DNA of 50,017 nucleotides. Origin: a virus. The notes under the pieces were generated by a model. That model saw only the letters and a list, made by a program, of their open reading frames with translations, was not told the origin of the DNA and searched no databases. The DNA is taken from positions 1-50,017 of IMG/VR virus record IMGVR_UViG_3300042988_000405. One strand, given 5' to 3'. How positions within the stretch are numbered: the first letter of the stretch is position 1; each line of letters starts with the position of its first letter. The translations under genes were made by a program, and so were the position numbers. This document shows positions 9,031-16,022 of this stretch, piece after piece.

Positions 9031-10400
9031 TGGAAAATAATTTTAAGAGTCAAGTAGAAGAAGCGCTTGCTCAATCATTAGTGGAAATTGCTAAACCTAA
9101 AGGTATAGTCGATAAGACTGCTGGTCAAGGTAAGAAGGATCCAGCTGCTCCATTTACTAAAGGTCAACGTGTAGCACACTATCGTGGTATGGGTCAGACT
9201 CTACACGGTAACGTAAAGACACCTCATGTTGTTTCTGGTGGTACTAAGGGATCATTGGTTGCATTTTCTCATGGTGATGAATTTGTCCCACATAAAGAAT
9301 TAAAGGATGCATCCCAATATTGGAAGGATGAATCTGACTCTATGTATAAGAGTCGTAAGGAAGAAGTAGAACTAGAAGAATCTCTCAATAAAGTTAAAAT
9401 TGGCAGCACTGTAACTTTACATCCACAAGTTAAAGGTGGTTCTGAGGAAAAGCTTAAAGTAGTCGGTAAAGATTCAGAAAATGTGCATGTGGAATATAAT
9501 GATGCTTTCGGCAATAAGAAAGTAAAAGAAGTACATCATTCTTTTATTAAGGAAGACTTTGAACAGCTAATTTCAGAAGATTGTGTAGAATTAGACGAGG
9601 GTGTTGCTCATTCTTATTCTACAAAGAAAAATGATGATGGGTCATATTCTTGGTCAGTATCAAAAATTGAATACCAGAAACCAATGGAAATCGTCCATTC
9701 TGGTAAAGAAGATACACGTGCTAAAGCAATGGCAAGAGCAAAGAAACATCTACTAGCAGTAAGACGTTCTGTAAAAGAAGAGTTCGAACTAGAAGAAAAG
9801 CTAACAAAGGGTATGTCTGTTGATAAGTGGATTTCTGACTTCCAAGATTCTACTGATCCAAAGTTTGATGGCAAGTCAAAAGAAGAACGCCGCAAGATGG
9901 CTCTAGGTGCATACTATGGTTCGCAGAATGATATATCAGAAGGTCTAAAACAATTACCTGGCGAAACTGATAATCAATTTATGGATCGTCGTGCACAAGA
10001 TTATGTAAAGAGACAAGGTAAATCAGGAACACATCTTAATTTAGATTCTAAACCTGGTGCTCGTAATAAATCAGATGTAAGCAGAGAGTATTCTGACATG
10101 ATCAAGAATGCTGGAATAAAAGAAGATCATACACCGGATTACGAATCTACCGATTTAGATGAAGCATTAACTATGGTCCCTAAGAATCCAATTCAACATC
10201 CAGAAGAGGATGATTATGACGAGGAAGCAGAAAAGAAAAAGAAATTTGCTGCAGCAATGAGAGCAGTGTCTGATTCTGCTAAAGGTGCACCTAGACTCGG
10301 TATGACTGGTGCTACATATAAAGCAGGTTCAAGACCAGTAAAAGAGGATGTTTTATCTGAATTATTAGTAAACAAAATTAATAATTTCATTTCAAAATAA
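9030..10400 (+). CDS. Modular internal-head-type polyprotein (456 aa)
   Basis: Start taken at the ATG at 9030, 7 bases after AAGGA (a TTG one codon earlier is the alternative). The protein is highly charged and divides into small modules separated by acidic linkers of a repeated form: VELEE|S near residue 115, VELDE|G near 187, FELEE|K near 255, STDLDE|A near 377, and a last KEDVLSE near 440. These L-x-E sites match the known specificity of T4 gp21 prohead protease (I/L-x-E). Modules include an SH3-like stretch with HYRGMGQTLHGNVK near residues 50-65 and a second basic beta-rich one at 120-175. I infer an encapsidated polyprotein cut during head maturation; the job of each module is unknown. 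Confidence 0.55.
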   Translation: MENNFKSQVEEALAQSLVEIAKPKGIVDKTAGQGKKDPAAPFTKGQRVAHYRGMGQTLHGNVKTPHVVSGGTKGSLVAFSHGDEFVPHKELKDASQYWKDESDSMYKSRKEEVELEESLNKVKIGSTVTLHPQVKGGSEEKLKVVGKDSENVHVEYNDAFGNKKVKEVHHSFIKEDFEQLISEDCVELDEGVAHSYSTKKNDDGSYSWSVSKIEYQKPMEIVHSGKEDTRAKAMARAKKHLLAVRRSVKEEFELEEKLTKGMSVDKWISDFQDSTDPKFDGKSKEERRKMALGAYYGSQNDISEGLKQLPGETDNQFMDRRAQDYVKRQGKSGTHLNLDSKPGARNKSDVSREYSDMIKNAGIKEDHTPDYESTDLDEALTMVPKNPIQHPEEDDYDEEAEKKKKFAAAMRAVSDSAKGAPRLGMTGATYKAGSRPVKEDVLSELLVNKINNFISK

Positions 10401-10403
10401 ATA
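10397..10403 (+). promoter_or_regulatory. Late promoter-like ATAAATA fused to stop codon
   Basis: The TAA stop of the 456-residue gene forms part of AATAAATA, 57 bases before the next start. It matches 7 of 8 positions of the T4 late octamer. Confidence 0.45.
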
Positions 10404-10419
10404 CATAACTTAGTAAAGA

Positions 10420-10440
10420 GTGGTGACATTCCGTTACCAC
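10420..10440 (+). other. Intergenic hairpin
   Basis: GTGGTGAC and GTTACCAC form an 8-bp stem (one G-T pair) with a 5-base loop between the late promoter-like site and the ribosome site of the 272-residue structural gene. No T run follows, so a 5'-end stabiliser or processing site fits better than a terminator. Confidence 0.5.
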
Positions 10441-10459
10441 CGAATTCAAGGAGATTTAA

Positions 10460-11278
10460 ATGAGTACAATTACACAAACTTCAGGATCCTATCCACGTAA
10501 GATGCAGGGTAAGATTGTTTTTGCTGCTGGTGGCACAGGTAACTTTGCACCTGGTGATACCGTGACTGGTACTGGCTTTTCTGCTAAAGCACAAAAGTGG
10601 AATTCCACTACAAGAGAATTAACTGTTTATAAGATTACAGGTAACGTTACTTCTGGTCTTTCTATTACAAATGGTGCTGGTGCAACTTGGGTTGCTGATA
10701 CTGTAACTTCTGCTACTCTATCTGCTCCAGCAGGTGCAACTGGTTTAGGTTATTGTACTGGTGGTTGGAACATCCGTGAAACCGATTCTGGCATTACCCG
10801 TTCCTCTAAGGCTGGTTCAAGAATTAAAGTTGAAGTCCTAACCGCAGTTAAAGATATGGCTACTAATCGTGGTGACTTCGCTGTTGTTGCTACATTCACA
10901 CTAACAGGTGGTGCTTGGTCTGCAGCTACAACATATGATGTATCAAATGGTGAATCTATTACTTTCTCCATCAAGTCATCTGAACCTACTCAGATCCCTT
11001 CTGGTACAACCTATGCATTTGACCTAACAGGTAAGGGTGCTAAGACTGCTACATTCGTAACATCATCTTCTGATTTCCTAACCCATACATTTGGTTATAC
11101 TGTTGTTACTGGTGATATCGGTGCAACTGGTGCTACCGTTACAACTGGTAACTTCACAATCCCAGCAGGTAAGGTTATTAATGAAGTTGCTGCAGATGGT
11201 ACAGTTAAAGCAATTACTGCACCAGTGGCTGTTGGTGGTACACTAGCTGCTAAGACTGGCGTAACAGTTCAGGCTTAA
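10460..11278 (+). CDS. Virion structural protein, likely abundant (272 aa)
   Basis: A 272-residue Ala/Gly/Thr-rich beta protein with an excellent ribosome site (AAGGAG) and its own late-promoter and hairpin leader. It has no signal peptide, only one Cys and no catalytic motif. The first 80 residues look like a small barrel (KMQGKIVFAAGGTGNF, PGDTVTGTGFSAKAQ). Leucines are few and mostly CTA or CTT. It is flanked by hairpins on both sides and so may be separately and strongly expressed. Candidate roles are a head decoration or tail-associated protein; none can be chosen from sequence. Confidence 0.6.
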   Translation: MSTITQTSGSYPRKMQGKIVFAAGGTGNFAPGDTVTGTGFSAKAQKWNSTTRELTVYKITGNVTSGLSITNGAGATWVADTVTSATLSAPAGATGLGYCTGGWNIRETDSGITRSSKAGSRIKVEVLTAVKDMATNRGDFAVVATFTLTGGAWSAATTYDVSNGESITFSIKSSEPTQIPSGTTYAFDLTGKGAKTATFVTSSSDFLTHTFGYTVVTGDIGATGATVTTGNFTIPAGKVINEVAADGTVKAITAPVAVGGTLAAKTGVTVQA

Positions 11279-11281
11279 ATA
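11275..11281 (+). promoter_or_regulatory. Late promoter-like TTAAATA fused to stop codon
   Basis: The TAA stop of the 272-residue gene is part of CTTAAATATTG, 55 bases upstream of the next start; the core TAAATA is shared with other stop-fused sites in the window. Confidence 0.4.
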
Positions 11282-11289
11282 TTGAATCA

Positions 11290-11309
11290 GGGGAGGATTA
11301 ATCCTCCCC
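11290..11309 (+). other. Perfect 20-bp palindrome (hairpin)
   Basis: GGGGAGGATTAATCCTCCCC is self-complementary over its full length. It follows the 272-residue structural gene without a T run, so it is more likely an mRNA 3'-end protector or processing hairpin than a strong terminator. A dimeric protein site is the alternative. Confidence 0.7.
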
Positions 11310-11335
11310 ATTAAGCTATAAGCCAAAGGATTTAT

Positions 11336-11893
11336 ATGATTTTAGGTAAATTTCAACTTACTGAGAGTACAGAATTAGAATTTCAGATGGACATTTATGG
11401 TACCACTGAAAAAGCTAATCAAGTACGATTTGTAATCGAAGGAAAAGACTTTGATATTTCTTGTCGTTGTAATGTCGATAAGGGAGAAATCAAAGCAGTT
11501 ATTCCTAAGCTTAAAGGAATTTTAGAGTCTGGTGTTTATGATACTCGACTTGAAATTGTCGTTGACAATAAGATTTTCGTCCCATTAAAAGAATCTGTAG
11601 AGTTCGAACCTAATATCGAATTTGGGGTACAGAAAAAGGGTGCTACTGCAATTAAAGAGGGTGTAAAGGTAAGTCTTAAGGCTCCAATTCACTCTGAGGA
11701 TATTACAGTAAATCCACTACAAGAAGAAATGACTAAGTTAGAATCTTCTGGTTATGAAGTAGTTGACATGAATGGGTTTAGAGTAATTAAGAAGTCTAGA
11801 CTTTATCATGGTATTGTTTCAGAATCCAAGATTCTAAAGACAGATATTGGTTATGATACAATCAACGAATTAGTTGAGGCTCTAAGCAAGTGA
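11336..11893 (+). CDS. Hypothetical prohead or structural protein (185 aa)
   Basis: A 185-residue, mixed charge protein preceded by AAAGGA. The first 110 residues look like an immunoglobulin-like or beta-sandwich fold (FQMDIYGTTEKANQVRFVIE, later VYDTRLEIVVDNKIFVPLKE) and the rest is helical and charged. This arrangement occurs in conserved small proteins near the prohead-core genes of T4-like phages of the cyanophage type, but I cannot name it. Its stop overlaps the GTG start of the next gene, so the two are coupled. A head or neck assembly role is inferred only. Confidence 0.55.
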   Translation: MILGKFQLTESTELEFQMDIYGTTEKANQVRFVIEGKDFDISCRCNVDKGEIKAVIPKLKGILESGVYDTRLEIVVDNKIFVPLKESVEFEPNIEFGVQKKGATAIKEGVKVSLKAPIHSEDITVNPLQEEMTKLESSGYEVVDMNGFRVIKKSRLYHGIVSESKILKTDIGYDTINELVEALSK

Positions 11894-12642
11894 AAACATT
11901 CAGCGACTTAGTTAAAATTTCTAAGGACACTCTCCGTGACCGTTATGTGAACGGAGAGGTATTTGTCGTAGGAGAATCTGTAAAAATCAGAGGAGACCTA
12001 AACGAATACCAAATCCTTAATCGTGGATCTAATTATGTTACAGTGATTAATGAATCCGGTAAACAAAAACGTGCATGGTTATCTGACCTAATTTCACTTA
12101 ATGATGTTGATTCTGTAGATGTTGTAGAATCTTACAAGCCAAAGAATATCGTCAATGATGAATGGTTAAAGCCAGTTTTTGAGTCTACTGATCTATATGC
12201 ACGATATAATTTTCTAAAGTCGCTAGATGTTCTTTTTAAAGCCACAGAATTAACACTAGAGTCTTATGAGACAAAAAGAGTAGCTTATGAGCGCTCTTTA
12301 AAATACGTCCAGAAATTTGATTTGTCAGAAGAACCGATTTATAACATTGGTATGCAGCTTCTAGAGTTTTCTATTTTAAATACTCTTAAGTTTACAGCAA
12401 CAGATAAGATCAAAGTAGCCATAATGATCGGTACCGCTGTTGGATTATCCAATTCTGATTTAAATTCATCATCTCCAGAACTTCTAGTTAATGTTAGTGC
12501 ATCTAAGGTTAAACTTAGTAGATTAACTCCTGATGGATGGAAGATTGTTGGTCGTCTATTCAATAAGGCAACTGAAATGGGTATTAAGTGGAACAAAGAT
12601 TTATTTGCTAAACAAACACAAAAATTCATGGAGTTAGTATAA
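11890..12642 (+). CDS. Hypothetical head-associated protein (250 aa), GTG start
   Basis: Begins with GTG overlapping the upstream TGA and ends overlapping the next ATG (TAATG). The N-terminus MKTFSDLVKISKD is loosely like the T4 internal-protein capsid-targeting sequence (MKTYQEFIAEA), but lacks its L-x-E cut site. Residues 20-65 form a small SH3-like barrel (NGEVFVVGESVKIRGDLNEY), the rest is helical. With its neighbours on both sides it forms a coupled set of charged modular proteins. Function unknown; an internal or core protein of the head is a reasonable guess. Confidence 0.5.
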   Translation: MKTFSDLVKISKDTLRDRYVNGEVFVVGESVKIRGDLNEYQILNRGSNYVTVINESGKQKRAWLSDLISLNDVDSVDVVESYKPKNIVNDEWLKPVFESTDLYARYNFLKSLDVLFKATELTLESYETKRVAYERSLKYVQKFDLSEEPIYNIGMQLLEFSILNTLKFTATDKIKVAIMIGTAVGLSNSDLNSSSPELLVNVSASKVKLSRLTPDGWKIVGRLFNKATEMGIKWNKDLFAKQTQKFMELV

Positions 12643-14150
12643 TGGAATTGGAAGAAGGTTTCAATTTAAGTAAATCCCACAGAGTAGATCATTGTCCTCA
12701 TTCTGCAGAGTTTGCAAAAGACTATGTAAAAGGAATGAAGGGTGATCATCGTTCAGGTGGTCCAACAGAGGCAGATACAAAGAATTCTAATAAATTCTGG
12801 GATCGCTATGATTCTAAAGATACAAGATCTGGCTTTGCTGGATCTGGTACTACTGTATATACTCACAAGGGAACCGGTGCTAAATTTGAAGTAGATCGTA
12901 CTCCAGATGGTCGTGGTTTCTATGGAACTCATCACAATATCCAAAAGCTAAACGAGGAATCTATGCAAGAAGTAGAACAGATGGAAGAAGCCATTGATAA
13001 TGGACCAGGTAAGATCAAAGCACCAACAGTAAAATACGGTCAGACTCGTAGTACCACAGGCAGTCCAGTTTCTGTTGCTGATGCAAGAGAAAGATTGGGT
13101 CACATCAAAGCAGCAAAACAAGCCAATTCTATGGCTGGTAAATTAGCTGCAAGACAGTCTGCACATGCAGAACAACACAAAACTGCATCACATGATCTAG
13201 TAACATTACATGACTATCATCGTACATTTGATAATGTACCTGATCAGGATCCACATGATCATATTGATTCTGTTGCTAAGAAGCATCGTATCTCCTTTGA
13301 TGCTGCTGTCAAAGGATTAAGTAGACATGCAAAGAGTGATGGACATAAGGACATCTATGCTGCTCATGACCATGTAATGGGACTTTATAAAGAATATCAA
13401 AAAGAGGAAGTTGAAATGAATACAGAAGTACTTGATGAATCAATCCATGCTAAAATTAAGTCATTACTAGATGCTGGACATAAAGTAAAGAGTTTTGCAG
13501 CTGGTCGTGCTGGTATGGATATAGATAGTGTTGATGGTAATTCAGTACACTTAAGTAAGGGAACTAAGAAATATTCTACTACTTTTGCATCTGGTGACAA
13601 AGTAAAAATTGAAAAGCATCCAGATCATTACAGAGTTGTTAATGAAGAAACTGATGTACTTGATGAGTCCATTCTTGGTGATAAGAATGATGGTGCTTAC
13701 AAAGCAGGTCATCATCCAGTTGGTCGTAAGATTCAAGGTAAATCATACGGTGCAAACTATAATCCAGATGAGGAAGAAGTTAAACCAGCCGGCGAAAAGC
13801 GTGGTCGTGGACGTCCTAAGAAGGATGCAATTAATGGTGGTGCCGCTACATGGAAATTCCCAGAGGGCCCAAGCTGGATGACACCAAAAGCACCTTCCTT
13901 GACCGGCACAAAGCGTAAGGTAGTACGTGAAGATATCTACTCAGATGACTTCAATGTTATTATCGAAAAGGTTGGCTACCTATGGCAATATTCAATTGTT
14001 CTAGGTGAAGAACTACTTTATCAAGGTTCTGGTATTTCTGAATCTGCCGTTGAATCAATGGCGCAGCGTTATCTAAACCTATTGGAAGATTCTACAGAGG
14101 AGCAGTTTGATACCCTTGCTGAAGCAAAGAAGATTGGTCAAACAAAATGA
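12642..14150 (+). CDS. Modular internal-head-type protein with AT-hook (502 aa)
   Basis: A His/Lys/Glu-rich 502-residue protein made of small modules separated by acidic linkers with L-x-E-type sites: QMEE|A near 113, EVLDE|S near 262, DVLDE|S near 338 and LAE|A near 491, the last matching the T4 gp21 consensus exactly. Residues about 385-395 (KRGRGRPKKD) are a classic AT-hook, a minor-groove DNA-binding motif. The final module (430-485) is a compact alpha/beta unit ending in a helix. It is coupled to the genes before (TAATG) and after (ATGA). I infer a packaged, protease-processed, DNA-binding head protein; each module's activity is unknown. Confidence 0.55.
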   Translation: MELEEGFNLSKSHRVDHCPHSAEFAKDYVKGMKGDHRSGGPTEADTKNSNKFWDRYDSKDTRSGFAGSGTTVYTHKGTGAKFEVDRTPDGRGFYGTHHNIQKLNEESMQEVEQMEEAIDNGPGKIKAPTVKYGQTRSTTGSPVSVADARERLGHIKAAKQANSMAGKLAARQSAHAEQHKTASHDLVTLHDYHRTFDNVPDQDPHDHIDSVAKKHRISFDAAVKGLSRHAKSDGHKDIYAAHDHVMGLYKEYQKEEVEMNTEVLDESIHAKIKSLLDAGHKVKSFAAGRAGMDIDSVDGNSVHLSKGTKKYSTTFASGDKVKIEKHPDHYRVVNEETDVLDESILGDKNDGAYKAGHHPVGRKIQGKSYGANYNPDEEEVKPAGEKRGRGRPKKDAINGGAATWKFPEGPSWMTPKAPSLTGTKRKVVREDIYSDDFNVIIEKVGYLWQYSIVLGEELLYQGSGISESAVESMAQRYLNLLEDSTEEQFDTLAEAKKIGQTK

Positions 14151-14365
14151 ACTTAATTGAGGCTGTATCCTCTGCTACCGGTGTAAAAGCCGGTAGTGTT
14201 ATGGACGTCGTAAAGATGATGGTTAAGGGTGGACATTTAACAAACAAAGAAGCCAAAGAGCATAATGCATTTGGTGGTGTTGCTTCTGCTGTTCGCCACG
14301 GTATAGATCATCAAGATGTACACCCTGTAGTGCGCAAGGCACTACATAGTCTTTTGAATAGATAA
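14147..14365 (+). CDS. Small hypothetical protein (72 aa)
   Basis: Starts inside the stop of the preceding modular gene (ATGA). The helical, His-rich 72-residue product (MNLIEAVSSATGVKAGSVMD...HGIDHQDVHPVVRKALHSLL) resembles in composition one module of the two polyprotein-like genes nearby. It may be a further small internal head protein expressed on its own, but no family was recognised. Confidence 0.5.
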   Translation: MNLIEAVSSATGVKAGSVMDVVKMMVKGGHLTNKEAKEHNAFGGVASAVRHGIDHQDVHPVVRKALHSLLNR

Positions 14366-14375
14366 GTGAGATAAA

Positions 14376-14855
14376 ATGGCAGACTCTACAATTAATACAT
14401 TACCATCGCCGACAGAATCATTAGATACTTCTGATAAATTCATCTATTGGGACTCGAGTGTTGCTATAAGTAATACTAAAAGTGTTACATTGGCCAAATT
14501 AAAAACATCCATTGAGCAGTTAGAGAATTTTCCTGCAGCCAATGGTTTTGAAACTGTTGCAGGGTCTGCTGTTGGTGTTGCACTATCTACATCAAAAAGA
14601 GTAGCTTATCTTACAACCACTACGGGTAATGCAAAGTTCACTCTAGGTGCACCAGTAAATGGTTATGGTGATTATAAAGAGATTGTACTTACATCTAGGG
14701 GTGACCCAGCATTGGTTACATTAGGTGCAGCACTTACAAAATCAGTGGGTCAGGCTGGTACTTTAACTTTCAACGAAATCGGATCCAGTGTAACATTAAA
14801 AAGTCATAATGGTAAATGGGTAATCGTTGGTTTTTATAATGTAACTGTTGCATAA
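14376..14855 (+). CDS. Fibre-like structural protein (159 aa)
   Basis: The N-terminus has the pattern found at the start of many phage fibre and appendage proteins (TLPSPTESLDTSDKFIYWDS, then VTLAKLKTSIEQL), followed by a beta-rich region with NGKWVIVGFYNV at the end, typical of trimeric fibre tips. The 159-residue length suits a small fibre or head appendage. A GTGAGAT spacer rather than a clean Shine-Dalgarno precedes it. Role as a minor fibre is inferred from pattern and position; no receptor-binding evidence is visible. Confidence 0.55.
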   Translation: MADSTINTLPSPTESLDTSDKFIYWDSSVAISNTKSVTLAKLKTSIEQLENFPAANGFETVAGSAVGVALSTSKRVAYLTTTTGNAKFTLGAPVNGYGDYKEIVLTSRGDPALVTLGAALTKSVGQAGTLTFNEIGSSVTLKSHNGKWVIVGFYNVTVA

Positions 14856-14856
14856 T

Positions 14857-15210
14857 ATGGATTTTAATTTCGCTCAATATTCAATGAAACATTATGATAA
14901 TCCTCATTGTCGTACACATGAGGAATTTTTATCTGATTGTTTTAAGTTTGTAAATATTAGAAAGATGTTAGGTAAAGATAAATCAAATACTCACCTAATT
15001 CTTAATAATATAGTTGTACTTTATAATGTATTTGAGCGATATCCATGTACTGTTATGTTATTTCATAAAGTACCACAAGAACACTGGCACAAATTAAAAA
15101 CATTTCTAGTATACCTTAATACAATGCCAGAAGTTATTCCAGAACTCAATATTAAATCGGTGGATATAAATTTATGCTCGAAAACAGTAAGCGATCTGAG
15201 GAAAATCTAA
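14857..15210 (+). CDS. Conserved T4-like small protein (117 aa)
   Basis: ATG at 14857, one base after the upstream stop; a TTG three codons earlier is possible. The 117-residue product has the pattern of a small protein often found near tail and head genes of cyanophage-type T4-like phages: a Tyr/His-rich start, 'THEEFLSDCFKFVNIRKML', 'LILNNIVVLYNVF' and 'FLVYLNTMPEVIPEL'. It is helical, soluble and has Cys scattered without a metal-site pattern. The biochemical role is unknown to me. Its 3' end overlaps the next small gene by 37 bases. Confidence 0.6.
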   Translation: MDFNFAQYSMKHYDNPHCRTHEEFLSDCFKFVNIRKMLGKDKSNTHLILNNIVVLYNVFERYPCTVMLFHKVPQEHWHKLKTFLVYLNTMPEVIPELNIKSVDINLCSKTVSDLRKI

Positions 15211-15341
15211 TTGAGGATGTACCTTCTACTAGTACAGCAAATGTACCAAGTACACAGGAACCACTTAAACCTCTAAGTAAACAGCCAACGAAAAAGGTAT
15301 ATACTAGAAGTCAATTTAAGGAGAAAATGAATGTTAAGTAG
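15174..15341 (+). CDS. Small hypothetical protein (55 aa)
   Basis: ATG at 15174 lies inside the end of the preceding gene and the stop lies inside the start of the i-spanin gene, so it is tightly packed between them. The product is hydrophilic, Ser/Thr/Pro-rich in the middle and basic at the end (KKVYTRSQFKEKMNVK), with no membrane segment. Its overlap with both neighbours is the main evidence for it. No function can be proposed. Confidence 0.45.
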   Translation: MLENSKRSEENLIEDVPSTSTANVPSTQEPLKPLSKQPTKKVYTRSQFKEKMNVK

Positions 15342-15726
15342 TTTATTATTATCTCCAAGAAATATAATCATCGGTATATTAATACTTTCATTATTAACGT
15401 GTGGTATTGTCATTAAGTCTCAAAGGTCTACTCTAGATGGATTAAGAGTAACTCTTGGTGAATATACTCAAGCAAATAAAACTCTAGCAGATTTAACTAG
15501 AACTCAAAATGATAAGATACACGAAATGGGTTCTAATTTAGAACAGTTACAGTCTAGACTTAATAAAACTAGAGAGGAAAATTCTAAATTAAATAGTGCT
15601 ATAGATAAGTTAAAAACTGATATTATTATAAGTAAACCAATTACTTCCTGTGAATCAGGGTTAACTGAAATGAGAATTGTACAAGATAAGGTCAAAGAAA
15701 TATGGACTACAAGAAAACTGCCTTAA
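15331..15726 (+). CDS. Candidate i-spanin (Rz-like inner-membrane lysis protein)
   Basis: A 131-residue protein with AAGGAG upstream, one N-terminal membrane segment (residues about 10-30, NIIIGILILSLLTCGIVI) and a long periplasmic coiled coil (about 35-105, with regular L/I/V spacing and Gln/Asn/Glu-rich repeats). This type II membrane plus coiled-coil architecture is that of phage i-spanins. The next gene begins inside its 3' end in another frame and encodes a lipoprotein, which is the Rz/Rz1 arrangement. The pair would fuse inner and outer membranes in the last step of lysis of a Gram-negative host. No holin or endolysin was found next to it in this window. Confidence 0.7.
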   Translation: MLSSLLLSPRNIIIGILILSLLTCGIVIKSQRSTLDGLRVTLGEYTQANKTLADLTRTQNDKIHEMGSNLEQLQSRLNKTREENSKLNSAIDKLKTDIIISKPITSCESGLTEMRIVQDKVKEIWTTRKLP

Positions 15727-15971
15727 TTTGTGTTGCTATTTTTTTGGTAGCATGTAATCCAGTTAGACCAGATCAACCATGTGGAGATATTCCAGTTTGG
15801 AAAGCACCACAGATAGATGTACCGGAAAGGCCTACTTTGAGAGGTTCTACTGAAGGTTTACAGACTATTAGGTTGATGGAACTAGATGTTATTGATCTTA
15901 CTCAATATTCAATCAAGTTAGAGAATATTATTAATACAATAAAAGAGTATAAACCGGATACTATTAAATAA
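15702..15971 (+). CDS. Candidate o-spanin lipoprotein (Rz1-like)
   Basis: An 89-residue product with a signal sequence and lipobox (KTALICVAIFLVAC, lipidated Cys at about residue 18) followed by a Pro-rich stretch (NPVRPDQPCGDIPVWKAP). Pro-richness and lipidation are the marks of Rz1-type o-spanins, although at 89 residues it is somewhat longer than lambda Rz1. It overlaps the i-spanin frame by 25 bases. It would sit in the outer membrane and meet the i-spanin coiled coil in the periplasm. The C-terminal helix (about 50-85) is compatible with that contact. Identification rests on architecture and pairing, not on recognised sequence similarity. Confidence 0.7.
   Translation: MDYKKTALICVAIFLVACNPVRPDQPCGDIPVWKAPQIDVPERPTLRGSTEGLQTIRLMELDVIDLTQYSIKLENIINTIKEYKPDTIK
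15964..15970 (+). promoter_or_regulatory. Late promoter-like TTAAATA before the sheath gene
   Basis: TATTAAATAAG overlaps the end of the o-spanin gene, 53 bases before the gp18 start. It shares the TAAATA core with other candidate late promoters here. Confidence 0.4.
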
Positions 15972-16022
15972 GATCATTGGTTTATACCGTTGGTTTGCCA
16001 AATTTTTTAAGGAGTAATTTTA

